DNA from: Molanna angustata
Lineage: Eukaryota; Arthropoda; Insecta; Trichoptera; Molannidae
Direction: 5' to 3'
Assembly: GCA_963576475.1 (NCBI GenBank)
Contig: OY754982.1
Location: forward strand, 2,259,409 to 2,323,408
Length of the DNA stretch: 64,000 bases
The translations under genes were made by a program, and so were the position numbers. The notes beneath the pieces were generated by a model that saw only the letters and a program-made list of their open reading frames with translations, did not search any database and had not been told where the DNA came from. Below, one piece after another: positions 33,485 to 45,260 of the stretch (within the stretch, counting starts at the first letter, position 1; each line of letters opens with the position of its first letter).

Positions 33485-33620
33485 CCCAAGTCAAATTGAA
33501 AACGCTGTTCGTTTTCGCCAAGCGCTAATTTTTTTTGTATGGGATTTGACGTTTGTTGTTTGTTATTGTAGAAAAAATTTCTACAACAAACGTCAAATCC
33601 CATACAAAAAAAATTAGCGC
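33485..33620. mobile_element. Small palindromic MITE (related to 56001-56174)
   Basis: TTTTTTTGTATGGGATTTGA, CGTTTG and TTGTAGAAA form an inverted pair with TTTCTACAACAAACGTCAAA, TCCCATACAAAAAAA around 33572. The left flank CAAGTCAAATTGAAAACGCT is missing on the right, where the copy is truncated after TTAGCGCC. The complete relative lies at 56 kb. Confidence 0.72.
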
Positions 33621-34349
33621 CGATTCATGTGTCCCCGAAGTCATCGCGATAAGATCTATTTGGATGTAATCTGTGGCCTTACTCTTGCAAATAGATTCCA
33701 AATCCAATTTCAATCTACGCATAGAACCTACCTACAAGCCGCATTATTCTCCGTGCATTCTATAAGTATTACGACAATCGTAATTATTAATGACCTTTTC
33801 AGGCAAACGGGCGCAGTATTTTTCTGATACTAGTGGTGATTTGATGTGATAAAGAGTAAAGTATTTAAGCCGTAATTTTATGTGATAATGAACCACAAAG
33901 TTACGTAAAATTCGTGAACATGACGAGTTTCTAAAATGTGGCAACTTGTTATTAAATGCGCGTTACAATTTTTTACGCTAACTTTTCAGAGAAGCCATAG
34001 ACAATGAAAAAAATAGCTGCAACTCCAGGTGAACATGTTACTCGAAAAAATCTTCAAAATTAACGACATTAAAATATAATTATACAAAAATGTTATTTTT
34101 TATATATATTAAGACAATTTAAGCAGTAAACTTGGCTGAGAACACACTTTACGGGTGAAGAAACATCTAAAAATTAAAAAAAAAATACCCAGGTGAAACT
34201 TACATGCAATATTGATAGCAATTTTTACTCCTCACTAACCCAAGGGGATATAGTGGGGAGTTATGATTTCGCAATTTTTAAGGCTATTTTTTTTTTGCAG
34301 ATTATCAACTAGTATCGTGCTGAGATTGTATTCTGAAAGTTTCAACACA

Positions 34350-34356
34350 ATGTATC

Positions 34357-34388
<32 letters not shown>

Positions 34389-34393
34389 AGTGT

Positions 34394-34440
<47 letters not shown>
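34350..34440. repeat. (GT)n microsatellite within family M
   Basis: TG dinucleotides with a few TATG and GAGTG interruptions. The same place in other family M copies holds a CA/TG or CATAG microsatellite, so this is a family trait with length variation. Confidence 0.9.
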
Positions 34441-34442
<2 letters not shown>

Positions 34443-34680
34443 GTGCAGTGAGCTGTGTGCAGTGAGCTATGTACGGCGTGTTCATTTTACTTTATCGATT
34501 ATAGACTAAAGTACCTACTCATTCGATTCTATTCAAATTTTGCAAATATGTATATCTAATACTCGATTAGATCCCATTAGATTTTGAACGATATATGAAT
34601 AGTGCTTCTCAATTTTTTTAACTGTCAAATATTTCAAAATGACCCCAAGCTCGGGAAACTTAAAATTGAAATTTTTATTT

Positions 34681-35080
34681 TCATACATACATACATACAT
34701 ACCATCACGCCATGTCCCTTACGGGGTAAGCAGAGAGAATTGAGCGCCATACTTCTCTATTTTTGCACACATTTCTGGCTTCCTTTACATCCATGCATCG
34801 TCTCATACATGCTCGTCGATTGTTCAAACTTTTTATGTTTCCTTCTTTCAAAATATCATTCACATGGTCATGCCATCCCTTTCTGGGGCGACCTCTGCTA
34901 TTCACTCCATCTCTTGCACCCATGTATATTTTTTTGGTCAGTCGTTCATCGTTCATTCTTTCTATATGTCCAAACCACCTTAAAGCATTCACTTTCATTT
35001 TACATATAATATCCTTCTTTAACTTGCATTCTCTCCTTATGTCCTCATTTTTTATTCTATCATATATCGTTCTATTTCAA
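34681..35080 (-). pseudogene. Family L LINE, 3' fragment nested in family M
   Basis: Minus reading MKVNALRWFGHIERMNDERL, TKKIYMGARDGVNSRGRPRK, GWHDHVNDILKEGNIKSLNN, RRACMRRCMDVKEARNVC. The tail on the plus strand is (CATA)n, 34681-34702, and CATCACGCCATGTCCCTTAC. It interrupts family M exactly between blocks that are contiguous in the 5.8 kb copy. Confidence 0.82.
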
Positions 35081-35317
35081 ATTCGTAAAAAGGCACATCA
35101 CTTACATAAAATGGCATTGAAGAGTTATCAAGTTTTCATAATAAAAAATTTAAATAAAAAATAATTTAACAAACTCATTTCATGGAAAATTTCCATACAA
35201 AATTTGAATACTTTATAGAATGACTTGTTAGTGAGGAAAAATTAACTATTTTTTTTTTAACTTTGTTTACACCACGAATATTGAGGAGTTTAGCGTTGGC
35301 CACAACCCACTCGTTTT

Positions 35318-35600
35318 TATCACGATTTCGTGCTTCACTATTGTATGAGGGGTTTCGACAATATATAACATTTGGACCGCTGTAATTTTATGGGTAAATT
35401 AAACATATCAGAATTTTGCGTACCTAATATTGTTTTATTTTACACATACATGCACGCCCTTAATAGGGCATTTACACACGTATAAATAATTACAATGTAG
35501 GCATTTTTGGTCACTTTTACCACGATTTCGTGTATCACGGTCAGTGTATGCTGGACTTTGACAACACATTAGCTTGGGCCGCTAGTTTTTTTGTGGGTAT
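35318..35600 (+). repeat. Two diverged 83-bp direct units
   Basis: CACGATTTCGTG, GGTTTCGACAATATATAAC, TTTGGACCGCT, ATGGGTA (35318-35400) parallels CACGATTTCGTG, GGACTTTGACAACACATTA, TTGGGCCGCT, GTGGGTA (35519-35600). CACGA(T)TTCGTG is itself palindromic. Class unknown. Confidence 0.5.
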
Positions 35601-35931
35601 AAAAACTGAGGGTAAACATATGTATAACTCAGGATACTCAGGGTCAGGATATTCGTGAAAGCAAATAGTATCATCTCGCGTAACCATATCTACACTTGAA
35701 GTGTAAATACCTGGTAGGTATTAAAGTGGTTTATTTTTATCAGCGCAGCTGTTTGGATATGTACACTATGTACAGTATTAGGATTTGGAGCTGAGGAATT
35801 TACTAGACAATGACAAAACAACGATTTATTCAGCAACAAGAACGACTTGATGATTTTAAGTAGAAACTATGCTAAAAAGATTTTTTTAAAACGAAAATAA
35901 ATTGATTATTTTGAATTTGTAGTGTTACGCG

Positions 35932-36285
35932 ACGTCCTACGTAGGCGATTCAAAGCGAATGCGAAGCGGCGCGGCGCGAAAATAACAAACAGTCGGTAAC
36001 TATGGAAGTGTCCTACGTTACCGACCGCGAGTTGGTTTCGATGCGGCGCGGCGCGATGCGAAGCGAACGCGATCAGTTGGTTTGATATTTTCGCGCGAAT
36101 TGATAACGGCGCCATTGTTTTTTGACATGTCAAAAACAGAAATTTTAATTTCTGTCCATGAACGTCCCATATTATGGGACAAAAGACGCGTCGCACCGCA
36201 TCGCATTGAATTCGCTTGTATCCGCTCCGCATCGCTTCGCAATCGCGTTCGCTTTGAATCGCCTACGTAGGACGTAGCGTTACAC
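35932..36285. mobile_element. GC-rich MITE with long TIRs and a GTA target duplication
   Basis: GTGTTACGCGACGTCCTACG at 35932 pairs with CGTAGGACGTAGCGTTACAC ending at 36285 (one-base slip). The arms continue with TAGGCGATTCAAAGCGAA. The flanks are GTA on each side (35929-35931, 36286-36288). The interior is rich in GCGGCGCGGCGCG-like words and contains further inverted pieces. 354 bp, no coding. A 3-bp duplication suggests a PIF/Harbinger-like mobilising source (inference). Confidence 0.75.
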
Positions 36286-36288
36286 GTA

Positions 36289-36795
36289 AAGTATTTACTG
36301 TGATCCGCCAATAAATACTGATGGATCGTGGTATTTACTGAACGTGTAGTCTAGCGTATTGGTGGATGTCAATATTTATTTTATTTTATTTATATTCAGG
36401 AAACAAACAGCGTTACAAAGTTTATGGTATGGACAATAAAGTTATAACAATTATGCCAATAATGTGTTTCCACATAAGTAAAAAACAATAAGTACCTATA
36501 TAAGTTTATACAAAAATTTATAAAGAATATGTAGGAGAGAGTTGGGAATAGAGAGGAAAGATAGAGTGCAGATGGAGAGGGATATGTGTTGGTATGAATA
36601 TATTATATGAATATTTAATGATTGATAAGTTTTTATTTGATAACATTTATTGATGAGTTGAATATATCTAATTATTATTTATTAATTATTCGTTTATTTA
36701 TTCGTTTATTCATGGATTTCTAGATTTCTTAATTCCGTATTGACGTCCATCAATAAATATTGGATGGATCACAGTAAATACGTTATGTGTAATTG
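36289..36795. mobile_element. Second foldback MITE, split by a LINE tail
   Basis: GTATTTACTGTGATCCGCCA and ATAAATACTGATGGATC (36291-36326) are inverted relative to GATGGATCACAGTAAATACG (36761-36781) and its neighbour CATCAATAAATATTGGATGG. The centre (about 36370-36620) starts with TTTATTTTATTTTATTTATA, a LINE-type tail on the minus strand, followed by non-coding sequence. Directly adjacent to the GC-rich MITE. Confidence 0.55.
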
Positions 36796-37134
36796 TCGCC
36801 TAACAAGACACAGCAAGACGAATTTTGAGTACCTGCATAGTGTTAAAACGATTTTTTTTTCAACAAGAATAAATCGATGATTCTGAACAATAAATTTAAC
36901 AGCGAACAATCATAAAAAGTATGTATTGTGAAGAAAGGCTAAAGCAGGGATATCTCTCCGAAAATACCTGATGAAAATACCTAAAAAGAAGGAATATTTA
37001 TCCCTAAACACCTGATCTCGATTTCCTCTTCTTGTTCTTCCCAATCCTTCTTTTTTTGCTATAATGTATATTTTCTTTGTTCTTTTTTAGCTTTCATTTC
37101 TTGTTGATGTACATATAGGTATAATACAGTCACT

Positions 37135-37215
37135 CTATAATCTGGTTGGTTGGAAGAAATTGCCTAATGGCAATAAGCCCGCCAGTTTATATTATGTACA
37201 AAAAATAAATAAAAC
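37135..37215 (+). repeat. Retroelement 3' end remnant
   Basis: GGTTGGAAGAAATTGCCTAA, TGGCAATAAGCCCGCCAG and GTACAAAAAATAAATAAAAC follow the pattern GGAAGARATYGCTNNNNNGC, GATAAGNCCGCC, which I know as a common lepidopteran LINE terminus. Assignment is by memory of the pattern only. Confidence 0.5.
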
Positions 37216-37648
37216 TCGTTTTATTATATATTTTATCATTTGAATAGCCCGCGCGAATTGCATTATTTATTACGTATCAATTTTTTAACGTTCATTTTAG
37301 ACAAAATTAATCTCAAATGTGTCTATTTTACTTCCAGTATCAGAAAGTTTTATTAAATGTTCAATAACATTCTTCGATTTCGGAATTTTATAATAACGGA
37401 AAAACAATATGAACACAGAATATAACAATTCAAAGAAAAAATAATATCAGAGTTATTAAATTAAGTAAATTCAAAGAATTAATATTAAATTATAGTTTAA
37501 GAGCGGGCAATGTGCAAAAAAATTAAAATTTGTAGTCAAAATCTGAAATGTCAGTTAAGACCTCGAGTCATGCCGAAAGAAAGTATAACAATATTTATAT
37601 TGTAACATTGAAACATAATAAGAATTAAAGATAGAAGAACTGAAAGTA

Positions 37649-38205
37649 CAAGGTGTCTCAAAAGAAAGTTTATATTTGTATTCAGAGCGTTATGTGGAGA
37701 TGTTATACGACTTCTTGGTGCCTGAACTGTAAAACTTTCCTGGCTATAATCAAAAAACATGGTTCCAGCAGGACGGAGCAACGTCACACACGTCCAATAC
37801 ATCTCTGCCACGAGTTCGTGAAATTTTTCCAGACAAATTGATCTCCAGGAGAGGTGACATAAATTGGCCTCCTCCTGATTTAACCCCTATGGACTTTATC
37901 CTATGGGGTTATCCTAAATCTAAAGTTTACGCCAGTAAACCGGCTTCCCTGGCGCATTTGAAAGAAAATATCCGTCACGAAATGGTAGCTATCATCGAGT
38001 CCACCTGCTGAGCCGTCATAAGTAATTTTACTGTTCGATTAAATGAGTGCTGCGAACGCGAGGGTCTACATTTGGACGATATTATTTTTAAGAAACTAAT
38101 TCCCAAATTGTGTACTTTAATAATTAATAAACATTTTTTAGATACATGGCTTACTTTTTTTTTTAATTGATCCACTAAATATAAACTTTGTTTTGAGACA
38201 CCCTG
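37649..38205 (+). mobile_element. Mariner-like transposon, internal deletion derivative
   Basis: TIRs: CAAGGTGTCTCAAAAGAAAG (37649) against the reverse complement of the right end, CAGGGTGTCTCAAAACAAAG. TA on both sides. The remaining transposase C-terminus reads WFQQDGATSHTSNTSLPRV, INWPPPDLTPMDFILWGYPK, SLAHLKENIRHEM, with a TGA after ESTC, then FTVRLNECCEREGLHLDDII. Counting from the D of QQDGA to the D of PPDLTP gives 34 intervening residues, as in DD34D mariners. The N-terminal half is absent. Confidence 0.85.
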
Positions 38206-38207
38206 TA

Positions 38208-39197
<990 letters not shown>

Positions 39198-39286
39198 ACT
39201 AGAAAGGTTTTCACGGGTATTTGAAAATATGAAATTATTATTATCTTTGGGGTTATCCCGCGTCAAAATCAGATCCTTGGAAGGAT

Positions 39287-39347
39287 CTTTCGTCAACCGA
39301 CGTTTCGCCTGGATCACACCAGGCATCTTCAGGGCCTTGTTGATAGA
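39287..39347 (-). ncRNA. Hammerhead-like motif, left arm of palindrome 1
   Basis: Exact mirror of the plus-strand copy at 39450-39510, so all core bases are identical. A transcript in either direction through the palindrome would carry one motif, and a strand read through both arms would form a long hairpin that competes with it. Confidence 0.55.
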
Positions 39348-39449
39348 TTCTCGCTTCGTGTGTCAGTGCAAGCACGTCCGTTCGAGCCGAGATTGGTGCT
39401 AGGTTCTCGGCTCGAACGGACGTGCTTGCACTGACACACGAAGCGAGAA

Positions 39450-39510
39450 TCTATCAACAAGGCCCTGAAGATGCCTGGTGTGATCCAGGCGAAACGTCGG
39501 TTGACGAAAG
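39450..39510 (+). ncRNA. Hammerhead-like motif, right arm of palindrome 1
   Basis: CTGAAGA (39465-39471), extra T, stem II GCCTGG/CCAGGC (39473-39478 with 39485-39490), GAA (39491-39493), palindromic stem III ACGT (39494-39497), C at 39498 (predicted cleavage site, the classical GUC triplet), stem I GG/CC (39499-39500 with 39463-39464) and TTGA/TCAA (39501-39504 with 39454-39457). The core matches CUGANGA...GAA. Hammerheads with minimal stem III are established in Penelope-like elements. The extra T is non-canonical; activity unproven. Confidence 0.6.
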
Positions 39511-39561
39511 ATCCTTCCAAGGATCTGATTTTGACGCGGGATAACCCCAAAGATAATAATA

Positions 39562-40256
<695 letters not shown>

Positions 40257-40359
40257 CAGAGAAGTGACCAAGATCTCTGGAAATAAACAAGTCAGTGGGA
40301 ATCTTCGGATAATAAGGCACCTTGAATTCCACTTGAGACATTGACATTGAATATCACTA

Positions 40360-40500
40360 GAGAGCACATATCCCTATCTTTGGCGACTCTAAACAGCTCC
40401 TCCACGGCCTAATCCCCCGTCCACTCTAGTACATTGCGGAGCCATGAAATCCTCTTCCTGCAGACACCCTGTTTTCCCTCGATGATCAGAGGCAGTACTA
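40360..40500 (-). pseudogene. LINE RT C-terminal scrap
   Basis: The minus-strand reading LIIEGKQGVCRKRISWLRNV, LEWTG-stop, [13 protein letters not shown] has the KRxxSWLxNxxxWTG pattern common at the C-terminus of insect LINE ORFs. About 45 residues with one stop; the family is not the same as family L. Confidence 0.6.
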
Positions 40501-40616
40501 TATAGTATATATTAAATAATCAAATTAATTTTGTTTTAGTAAAATCGATTGCAAAATTCTAGAATAGACTGACTGACAAATGAAAACTAAAATCGATCTA
40601 ATAACGATGTAATTAA

Positions 40617-40770
40617 GATGAGTGGTGACAGAGCGGTTAGCGCGCTGGGTTAGTAATCCAGTGGTCGCGAGTTCGAATCCTGCCACGACCGATTTCGTTC
40701 ACCTATAGCACAAGCATTTATGCTTAATTTAGGGAATGTATGAGGATATATATTCATTCTTTAAAAAAAA
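40617..40770 (+). mobile_element. SINE family 1, copy 3
   Basis: GTGGTGACAGAGCGGTTAGC, anticodon-loop region GGGTTAGTAATCCAG, GAGTTCGAATCC, body TTTCGTTCACCTATAGCACA, ATGCTTAATTTAGGGAATGT, ATATTCATTCTTT and an A-run. A compact, intact copy. Confidence 0.83.
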
Positions 40771-40852
40771 TAACTCCTGAATATTATGCAATTTGTATAG
40801 CAGTTACAATTCATGTTAAGAAATACATTTTTTTGAGTAATAAGTAAATTTA
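40771..40852. other. Short AT-rich spacer
   Basis: No feature; separates the SINE tail from the GAA-repeat tail of the next minus-strand LINE. Confidence 0.4.
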
Positions 40853-41345
40853 TTATTCTTCTTCTTCTTCCTCTTTTTTTAGATCTATGATCTGTTTTTA
40901 CAGGTCCTGGGACGAGGATGTCCAGCTCTCCCTCCATCTCTTTGATGGTCTTCCCGGTGGTCGGCGTCCCTCTGGTATTTCGCGCATTACGATCTTTGGC
41001 AGCCTTTCTGGATTCATCCTTTTAACATGATCTGTCCAGTGTCGTCTTCTTTGTCTGCTCCACCTTACAATATCCTCCACATTGCAGGTTCTGCGGATCT
41101 CCTCGTTGGGGATTCTGCCCGAGATAGTACTTAGTGTTTTCATCTCTGTTGTTCTGAGTAGTTGTTTTGTTCTCACCGTGTCTGCCCTTGCTTCAACTCC
41201 ATAAGTCATTATGGGTCTGATGCAGGTTTTATATATTCGGACCTTACTCTCAACTAGCATATGTTTATTGGCCCAAACAGTGTCCCTCATGCATCCGGAG
41301 ATAACTGTAGCTTTATTATTATCATTATTAATTAAAAAGATATAA
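40853..41345 (-). pseudogene. Non-LTR retrotransposon, 3' fragment with open C-terminal reading
   Basis: Minus strand: VISGCMRDTVWANKHMLVES, KVRIYKTCIRPIMTYGVEAR, MKTLSTISG, IPNEEIRRTCNVEDIVRWSR, RRRHWTDHVKRMNPERLPKI, then RPPGRPSKRW. Followed by a short 3' end and (GAA)n-like tail (plus TTCTTCTTCTTCCTC at 40858-40872). 5'-truncated, one open frame of about 150 codons. Similar domain order to family L but a separate family with a trinucleotide tail. Confidence 0.78.
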
Positions 41346-41449
41346 GATTGATTCAAGGACATGTTCAGTTTATAAAAATACCTGTATTCTGAGAGTTAAT
41401 CGTTGGTCACGATACTCTACGTCAAATATAATTGTATGTGTTTATTTGT

Positions 41450-41860
41450 AAGCGAGTTTTCTTTAACAGATGTCACTGTGTCAGTAGCGCGATATCCTGT
41501 ACAGTGATTTTTCCAACGCGACTGTGTGACGCTACAATGCGTTGCTCACTTAGTTTCCCCACTGTAATACTCGCCCCCTCCCCTCCGCCTTAACAACGTC
41601 TCCATGGCAACCAAACTTTATTTTGACGTCGGGTGAGGGTGGTAGTTATTTTTGTAGGTGGAACGAGACGAGGAGAGAGGCGCTAGGGTCGGGTGTGGAA
41701 TACGAACAAGTTTACATTTTCTCCTATCGCACGGCACAATCGGGTAAGAACCCTATTTCGTCGGAAGACATAAGCTCTTTCAAGGGAGTTTTCACGCGGT
41801 GCAAAAAAGTCATTAAGTGGTTGCTTCAAAAGGACCAGAAAATAACTCGATTAAATTTTA
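41450..41860 (+). promoter_or_regulatory. GC-rich, possibly promoter and first-exon-like segment
   Basis: Markedly GC-richer than surroundings, with GCGACTGTGTGACGCTACAA, CTCGCCCCCTCCCCTCCGCC and a CRE-like TTTTGACGTC. An open plus frame contains RWNETRREALGSGVEYEQV and SSFKGVFTRCKKVIKWLLQ, and CACAATCGGGTAAGAACC offers a splice-donor-like site. No family recognised. It could be a host promoter or a transposon end; low certainty. Confidence 0.3.
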
Positions 41861-41974
41861 AAAAGTATTTTTTTATCTTATTTTGTTATATCCACGCTTC
41901 TTTTAAGGTGTATATTTTTTTCGGAGTAGTCCATCGTCATTTTATATAATTTACAAGAAACAACGTTATTGTAG

Positions 41975-42262
41975 TATTGTATGGTTTGGTTATATTGAAA
42001 GAATGAACGACGAACGGTTGACCAAATAAATATACACGGGTGTAAGAGATGGAGTGAATAGCGTGGGCCGCCCCAGAAAGGGATGGCATGACCATGTGTG
42101 TGATATTTTGAAAGAAAGAAACATGCAGAGCTTGTATAATTGACGAGCATGTATGAGATGATGCATGGAAGTAAAGGAAGCTGGTAGTGTGTGCAGAAAT
42201 AGAGAAATATGGCTCCCATTCTCTCTGCTTACCCCTGAAGGGACATGGTGAGATAGTATAAT
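41975..42262 (+). pseudogene. Family L LINE, 3' fragment
   Basis: The plus-strand reading WFGYIERMNDERLTK-stop, GVRDGVNSVGRPRKGWHDHV, RACMR-stop-CMEVKEAG, NREIWLPFSLL and tail AGGGACATGGTGAGATAGTA. Closest to the 34.7 kb copy (GVNSRGRPRK). Any minus-strand open frames here are shadows. Confidence 0.8.
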
Positions 42263-42596
42263 AGTAAGAACGTTATTTTTCAAAAATAATAGCAGAAAGT
42301 AATATATTATAATCCATCAACTGCAGTCGTTATTTTTCATAATTTATAGCAAGGGACAACGTCATTTTTCGGAATCAATAGATAAAAACGTACTAATGAT
42401 AATTGGGCACGTCATTTTTCAGTATCAATAGAGGAAAACGTACTAATGATAATTAAGAAAGTCATTTTTCAGGATCAATAGAGGAAAACGTACTAATGAT
42501 AATTAAGAAAGTCATTTTTCAGTATCAATAGAGGAAAACGTACTAACGGTAATTAAGAACGTCATTTTTCAGGATCAATAGAGGAAAACGTACTAA
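42263..42596 (+). repeat. 50-bp minisatellite, left part (5 units)
   Basis: Unit GTCATTTTTCAGTATCAATA, GAGGAAAACGTACTAATGAT, AATTAAGAAA. Units start near 42352, 42410, 42460, 42510 and 42560; 42263-42350 holds decayed relatives (TTATTTTTCA). The array is broken after CGTACTAA at 42596 by the LINE insertion. Confidence 0.9.
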
Positions 42597-45260
42597 TTTA
42601 TTTAATTTCAATTTACGGTTTGATAACCTTTTACACATACAAGTATACATAATATATTAAAAACAACAGAATTTAAAAAAAAAACAAATAAAAACAAACA
42701 AATATACAAAACGAAAATAAAAAATGAATAACAATATAAAAAAGGTGAAAACATGTAAAAATATGTAAAAAATAATGAAAAACATTTAAAAAAAAATATG
42801 TAAAAAATAATGAAAAACATTAAAAAAAAAAAAATATGTAAAAAAAAAAAAAAAACATGCGAGAAACATTCAAAAATATGTAAAAAAATAAACAAAAAAC
42901 ATGTAAAAATATGTAAAAAAAATAAACAAAATACATGTAAAAAATAATGAAAATCATGTAACAAATATGTAAAAAATATGTAAAAAATAAACAAAAAGCA
43001 TGCAAAAATATGTAAATAAACAATGAAGAACATGTTAAAAATATGAAAAAAAAAAGTAAACATACATGCAAAAATTAATACAGGAAAAAAGAAATGAGAA
43101 AAGTAGTTTAAAAACCGACAAAATAATCTAATGTTTGGTCTCATTAACAAGTGCAGTGTATAGGCAACTTCTATAGATGCCGATCGAGTCATTAAATATA
43201 TCTGTGTATTGTGCATACTGGTTCCCCAAACTATGCAGTCTTTGCAAGGTTGAATTAGCCCGGTATACGCTAGTGTTAGTATGACAATAAAATGGCGCGG
43301 TACTGCGTGTGACCAGGGACGGCACCCGCAAATTTATAGCACTGAGCAAGTAAGGGGTGTCAGTATGCGAGTTTAATATTTTAAATAAAAATAACAGATC
43401 TGCTAAAATTCTTCTCTGTGACAGTGGCAATAAATTGGTTAGCTTCATAAGACTGTTATAATTTATATAATCAATCGGTATTCCAAGTTTAAAATTAATA
43501 AACCTAAGAAATTTTCTCTGAACTTTTTCCAAAGTATTAATATGAATAGAATAACAAGGAGACCAAACAGTGGAATTATATTCAAGGTGGCTTCTAACAA
43601 GAGTTTTATATAATAAAGACAAAGTAAAAATATTAGTGAAAGCATTTGATACTCGCAATACAAATCCAAGCATCTGTAGAGCTCTGTCATGAATGTTGTT
43701 GATGTGTTTTATAAACGAGAGTTTTGTATCAAATGTCACCCCAAGATCTTTCACTTCAGCTGTTCTAAGTAGAACATTGTTGTTCAATGTATATTTATTA
43801 AGAATCGGTGATTTAATTTTATAAAATGAAATAACTTGACATTTGTTAATATTCAGATTCAACTTATTAGAAAGGCACCAATCATACAAAGTATCCAGAT
43901 TTCGCTGTAATATCAAACAGTCATTCAAATCTTTGATCTTCCGGAAAAGTTTTAAATCGTCAGCAAAAAGAAGAACCTTTACATCGTCGAAAATATTTAT
44001 GATATCGTTTATAAATAGAATAAACAATAGGGGACCTATGTGGGATCCCTGAGGTACCCCGCTGGTAGCTTTAAACTGATACGATTCAACAGAGCAAATT
44101 TTAACATACAACAATCTATTGCAAAGGTAAGATGAGAACCAATTAAGTAATTTGCCATTAATTCCCATCTGTTTCATTTTGAATATTAAAATTTGGTGAG
44201 ATACCTTGTCAAAAGCCTTGCTAAAGTCTGTGTAGATGGAGTCTACTTGAAATTTGTTAGCAAGACAGTTCGAAAGGTAATTTTCATAATCAGTTAAGTT
44301 GGTTAAAGTTGATCTACCAGAGAAAAAACCGTGTTGATTTGGAGTTATAATCGGTTTTACAAAAAACATAATTTTATCCAGGACTAGACTTTCCAACATT
44401 TTTGGTAAAGTCGACTGTATACAGATAGGACGGTAATTCGATATGTCCATTTTGTCACCTTTTTTGAAAATGGGTGTTAAGTGACTAATTTTCCATTGTG
44501 AAGGGAAGCTTCCTTCGAAAAGAGATTGATTGAAAAGTGTGCATATGGGTGCCGCCATTTCGAGTGAACAGGACTTTAAAAAAACCGGAGGAATATTATC
44601 CGGTCCTCCCGATTTGTTGGAATCTAGTTTATTTATTTTCGCTGTAATGTCAGCTGGTGTAAATAGAAAGTTTGGGATATTTAGAAATTGAGACGAGATG
44701 TACGAAGGAACTGTCGAATCCAGATCTTCGATATATACAGATTTAAAGAAATCTGCAAACAGGTTAACGATCCCTTGCACATTGTCCCTACTCTTGTTAC
44801 CATAGTACATCTGGCTAGGATAAATCAATGAGTTAGTTCTTTGTTGTTTTGTAATATACCAAAATTTCTTTATATTCGTAGGAATAGATTGCTCGACAGT
44901 TGAGATGTATTCTTGATAACAACAACGAGTAAGTAAGCTACATTTTTTTCTCAACACACAAAAAGTTTCGTAATTAATAATAGAACGGGTTTCTTTGTAT
45001 GATCTGTGTGCGATTTTTTTTTGGGTAATGAGTTTTTTTAATTCCGTTGTAAACCAGATTGGGTATTTAGAACTTTTTATTTGTACCATTGGTACAAACA
45101 TGTCTAAGGCTTTTAGTATTGTATTATGAAACTTATCTATATTTATTTCCAGAGTATTACATAAAATTGAATTCCAATTAACATTGTTTAAATAAGCATT
45201 TATGTCCATATAGTTAGCTTTGTTAAAGTTGCGGTTCATAACATTACATTCAATGTGGTT
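42597..45260 (-). mobile_element. Jockey/CR1-type LINE, 5'-truncated, inserted in the 50-bp array
   Basis: The left junction TACTAA/TTTATTTAATTTCA and the right junction AATGTGGTT/TAATGATAATT fall inside one minisatellite unit; TAA (42594-42596 and 45261-45263) is repeated on both sides. The 3' end on the minus strand is GAAATTAAATAAA. The roughly 530-bp 3' UTR holds a T-rich internal tandem run (ACATGTAAAAATATGT-like on the plus strand, about 42740-43080). The coding part lacks the endonuclease. Confidence 0.88.
43128..45260 (-). CDS. LINE ORF2, reverse transcriptase region, intact but truncated at the 5' end
   Basis: Open from the insertion junction; the first ATG (45239) gives 703 aa. RT motifs: LDSNKSGGPDNIPPVFLKSC, YRPICIQ, TDFSKAFDKVSHQIL, SGVPQGSHIGPLLF, FADDLKLF (both catalytic aspartates), then EVKDLGVTFDTKLSF. 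The C-terminal region is complete to ALVNETKH. About 30-35 percent alike by eye to the ORF2 at 13.9-16.7 kb and the same domain order, so same broad clade but a different family. No stop or frameshift: a young insertion. Without the endonuclease it cannot start insertion by itself. Confidence 0.87.
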   Translation of the reverse strand, partial: NHIECNVMNRNFNKANYMDINAYLNNVNWNSILCNTLEINIDKFHNTILKALDMFVPMVQIKSSKYPIWFTTELKKLITQKKIAHRSYKETRSIINYETFCVLRKKCSLLTRCCYQEYISTVEQSIPTNIKKFWYITKQQRTNSLIYPSQMYYGNKSRDNVQGIVNLFADFFKSVYIEDLDSTVPSYISSQFLNIPNFLFTPADITAKINKLDSNKSGGPDNIPPVFLKSCSLEMAAPICTLFNQSLFEGSFPSQWKISHLTPIFKKGDKMDISNYRPICIQSTLPKMLESLVLDKIMFFVKPIITPNQHGFFSGRSTLTNLTDYENYLSNCLANKFQVDSIYTDFSKAFDKVSHQILIFKMKQMGINGKLLNWFSSYLCNRLLYVKICSVESYQFKATSGVPQGSHIGPLLFILFINDIINIFDDVKVLLFADDLKLFRKIKDLNDCLILQRNLDTLYDWCLSNKLNLNINKCQVISFYKIKSPILNKYTLNNNVLLRTAEVKDLGVTFDTKLSFIKHINNIHDRALQMLGFVLRVSNAFTNIFTLSLLYKTLVRSHLEYNSTVWSPCYSIHINTLEKVQRKFLRFINFKLGIPIDYINYNSLMKLTNLLPLSQRRILADLLFLFKILNSHTDTPYLLSAINLRVPSLVTRSTAPFYCHTNTSVYRANSTLQRLHSLGNQYAQYTDIFNDSIGIYRSCLYTALVNETKH

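Larger units (their letters stand above)
34205..35320 (-). repeat. Dispersed repeat family M, copy 2, split by a LINE
   Basis: Plus order: TTACTCCTCACTAACCCAAG, GATTATCAACTAGTATCGTG, a (GT)n tract, ACCCCAAGCTCGGGAAAC; then a family L LINE (34681-35080); then AAAGGCACATC, AATGGCATTGAAGAGTTATC, TTCCATACAAAATTTGAATA and GCGTTGGCCACAACCCACTC. Reverse orientation relative to copy 1. Confidence 0.72.

Noticed and set aside
42608..43216. 202-codon Phe-rich hydrophobic ORF on the minus strand
   Set aside because: It lies in the T-rich 3' UTR of the LINE, with an internal short tandem repeat; composition artefact.
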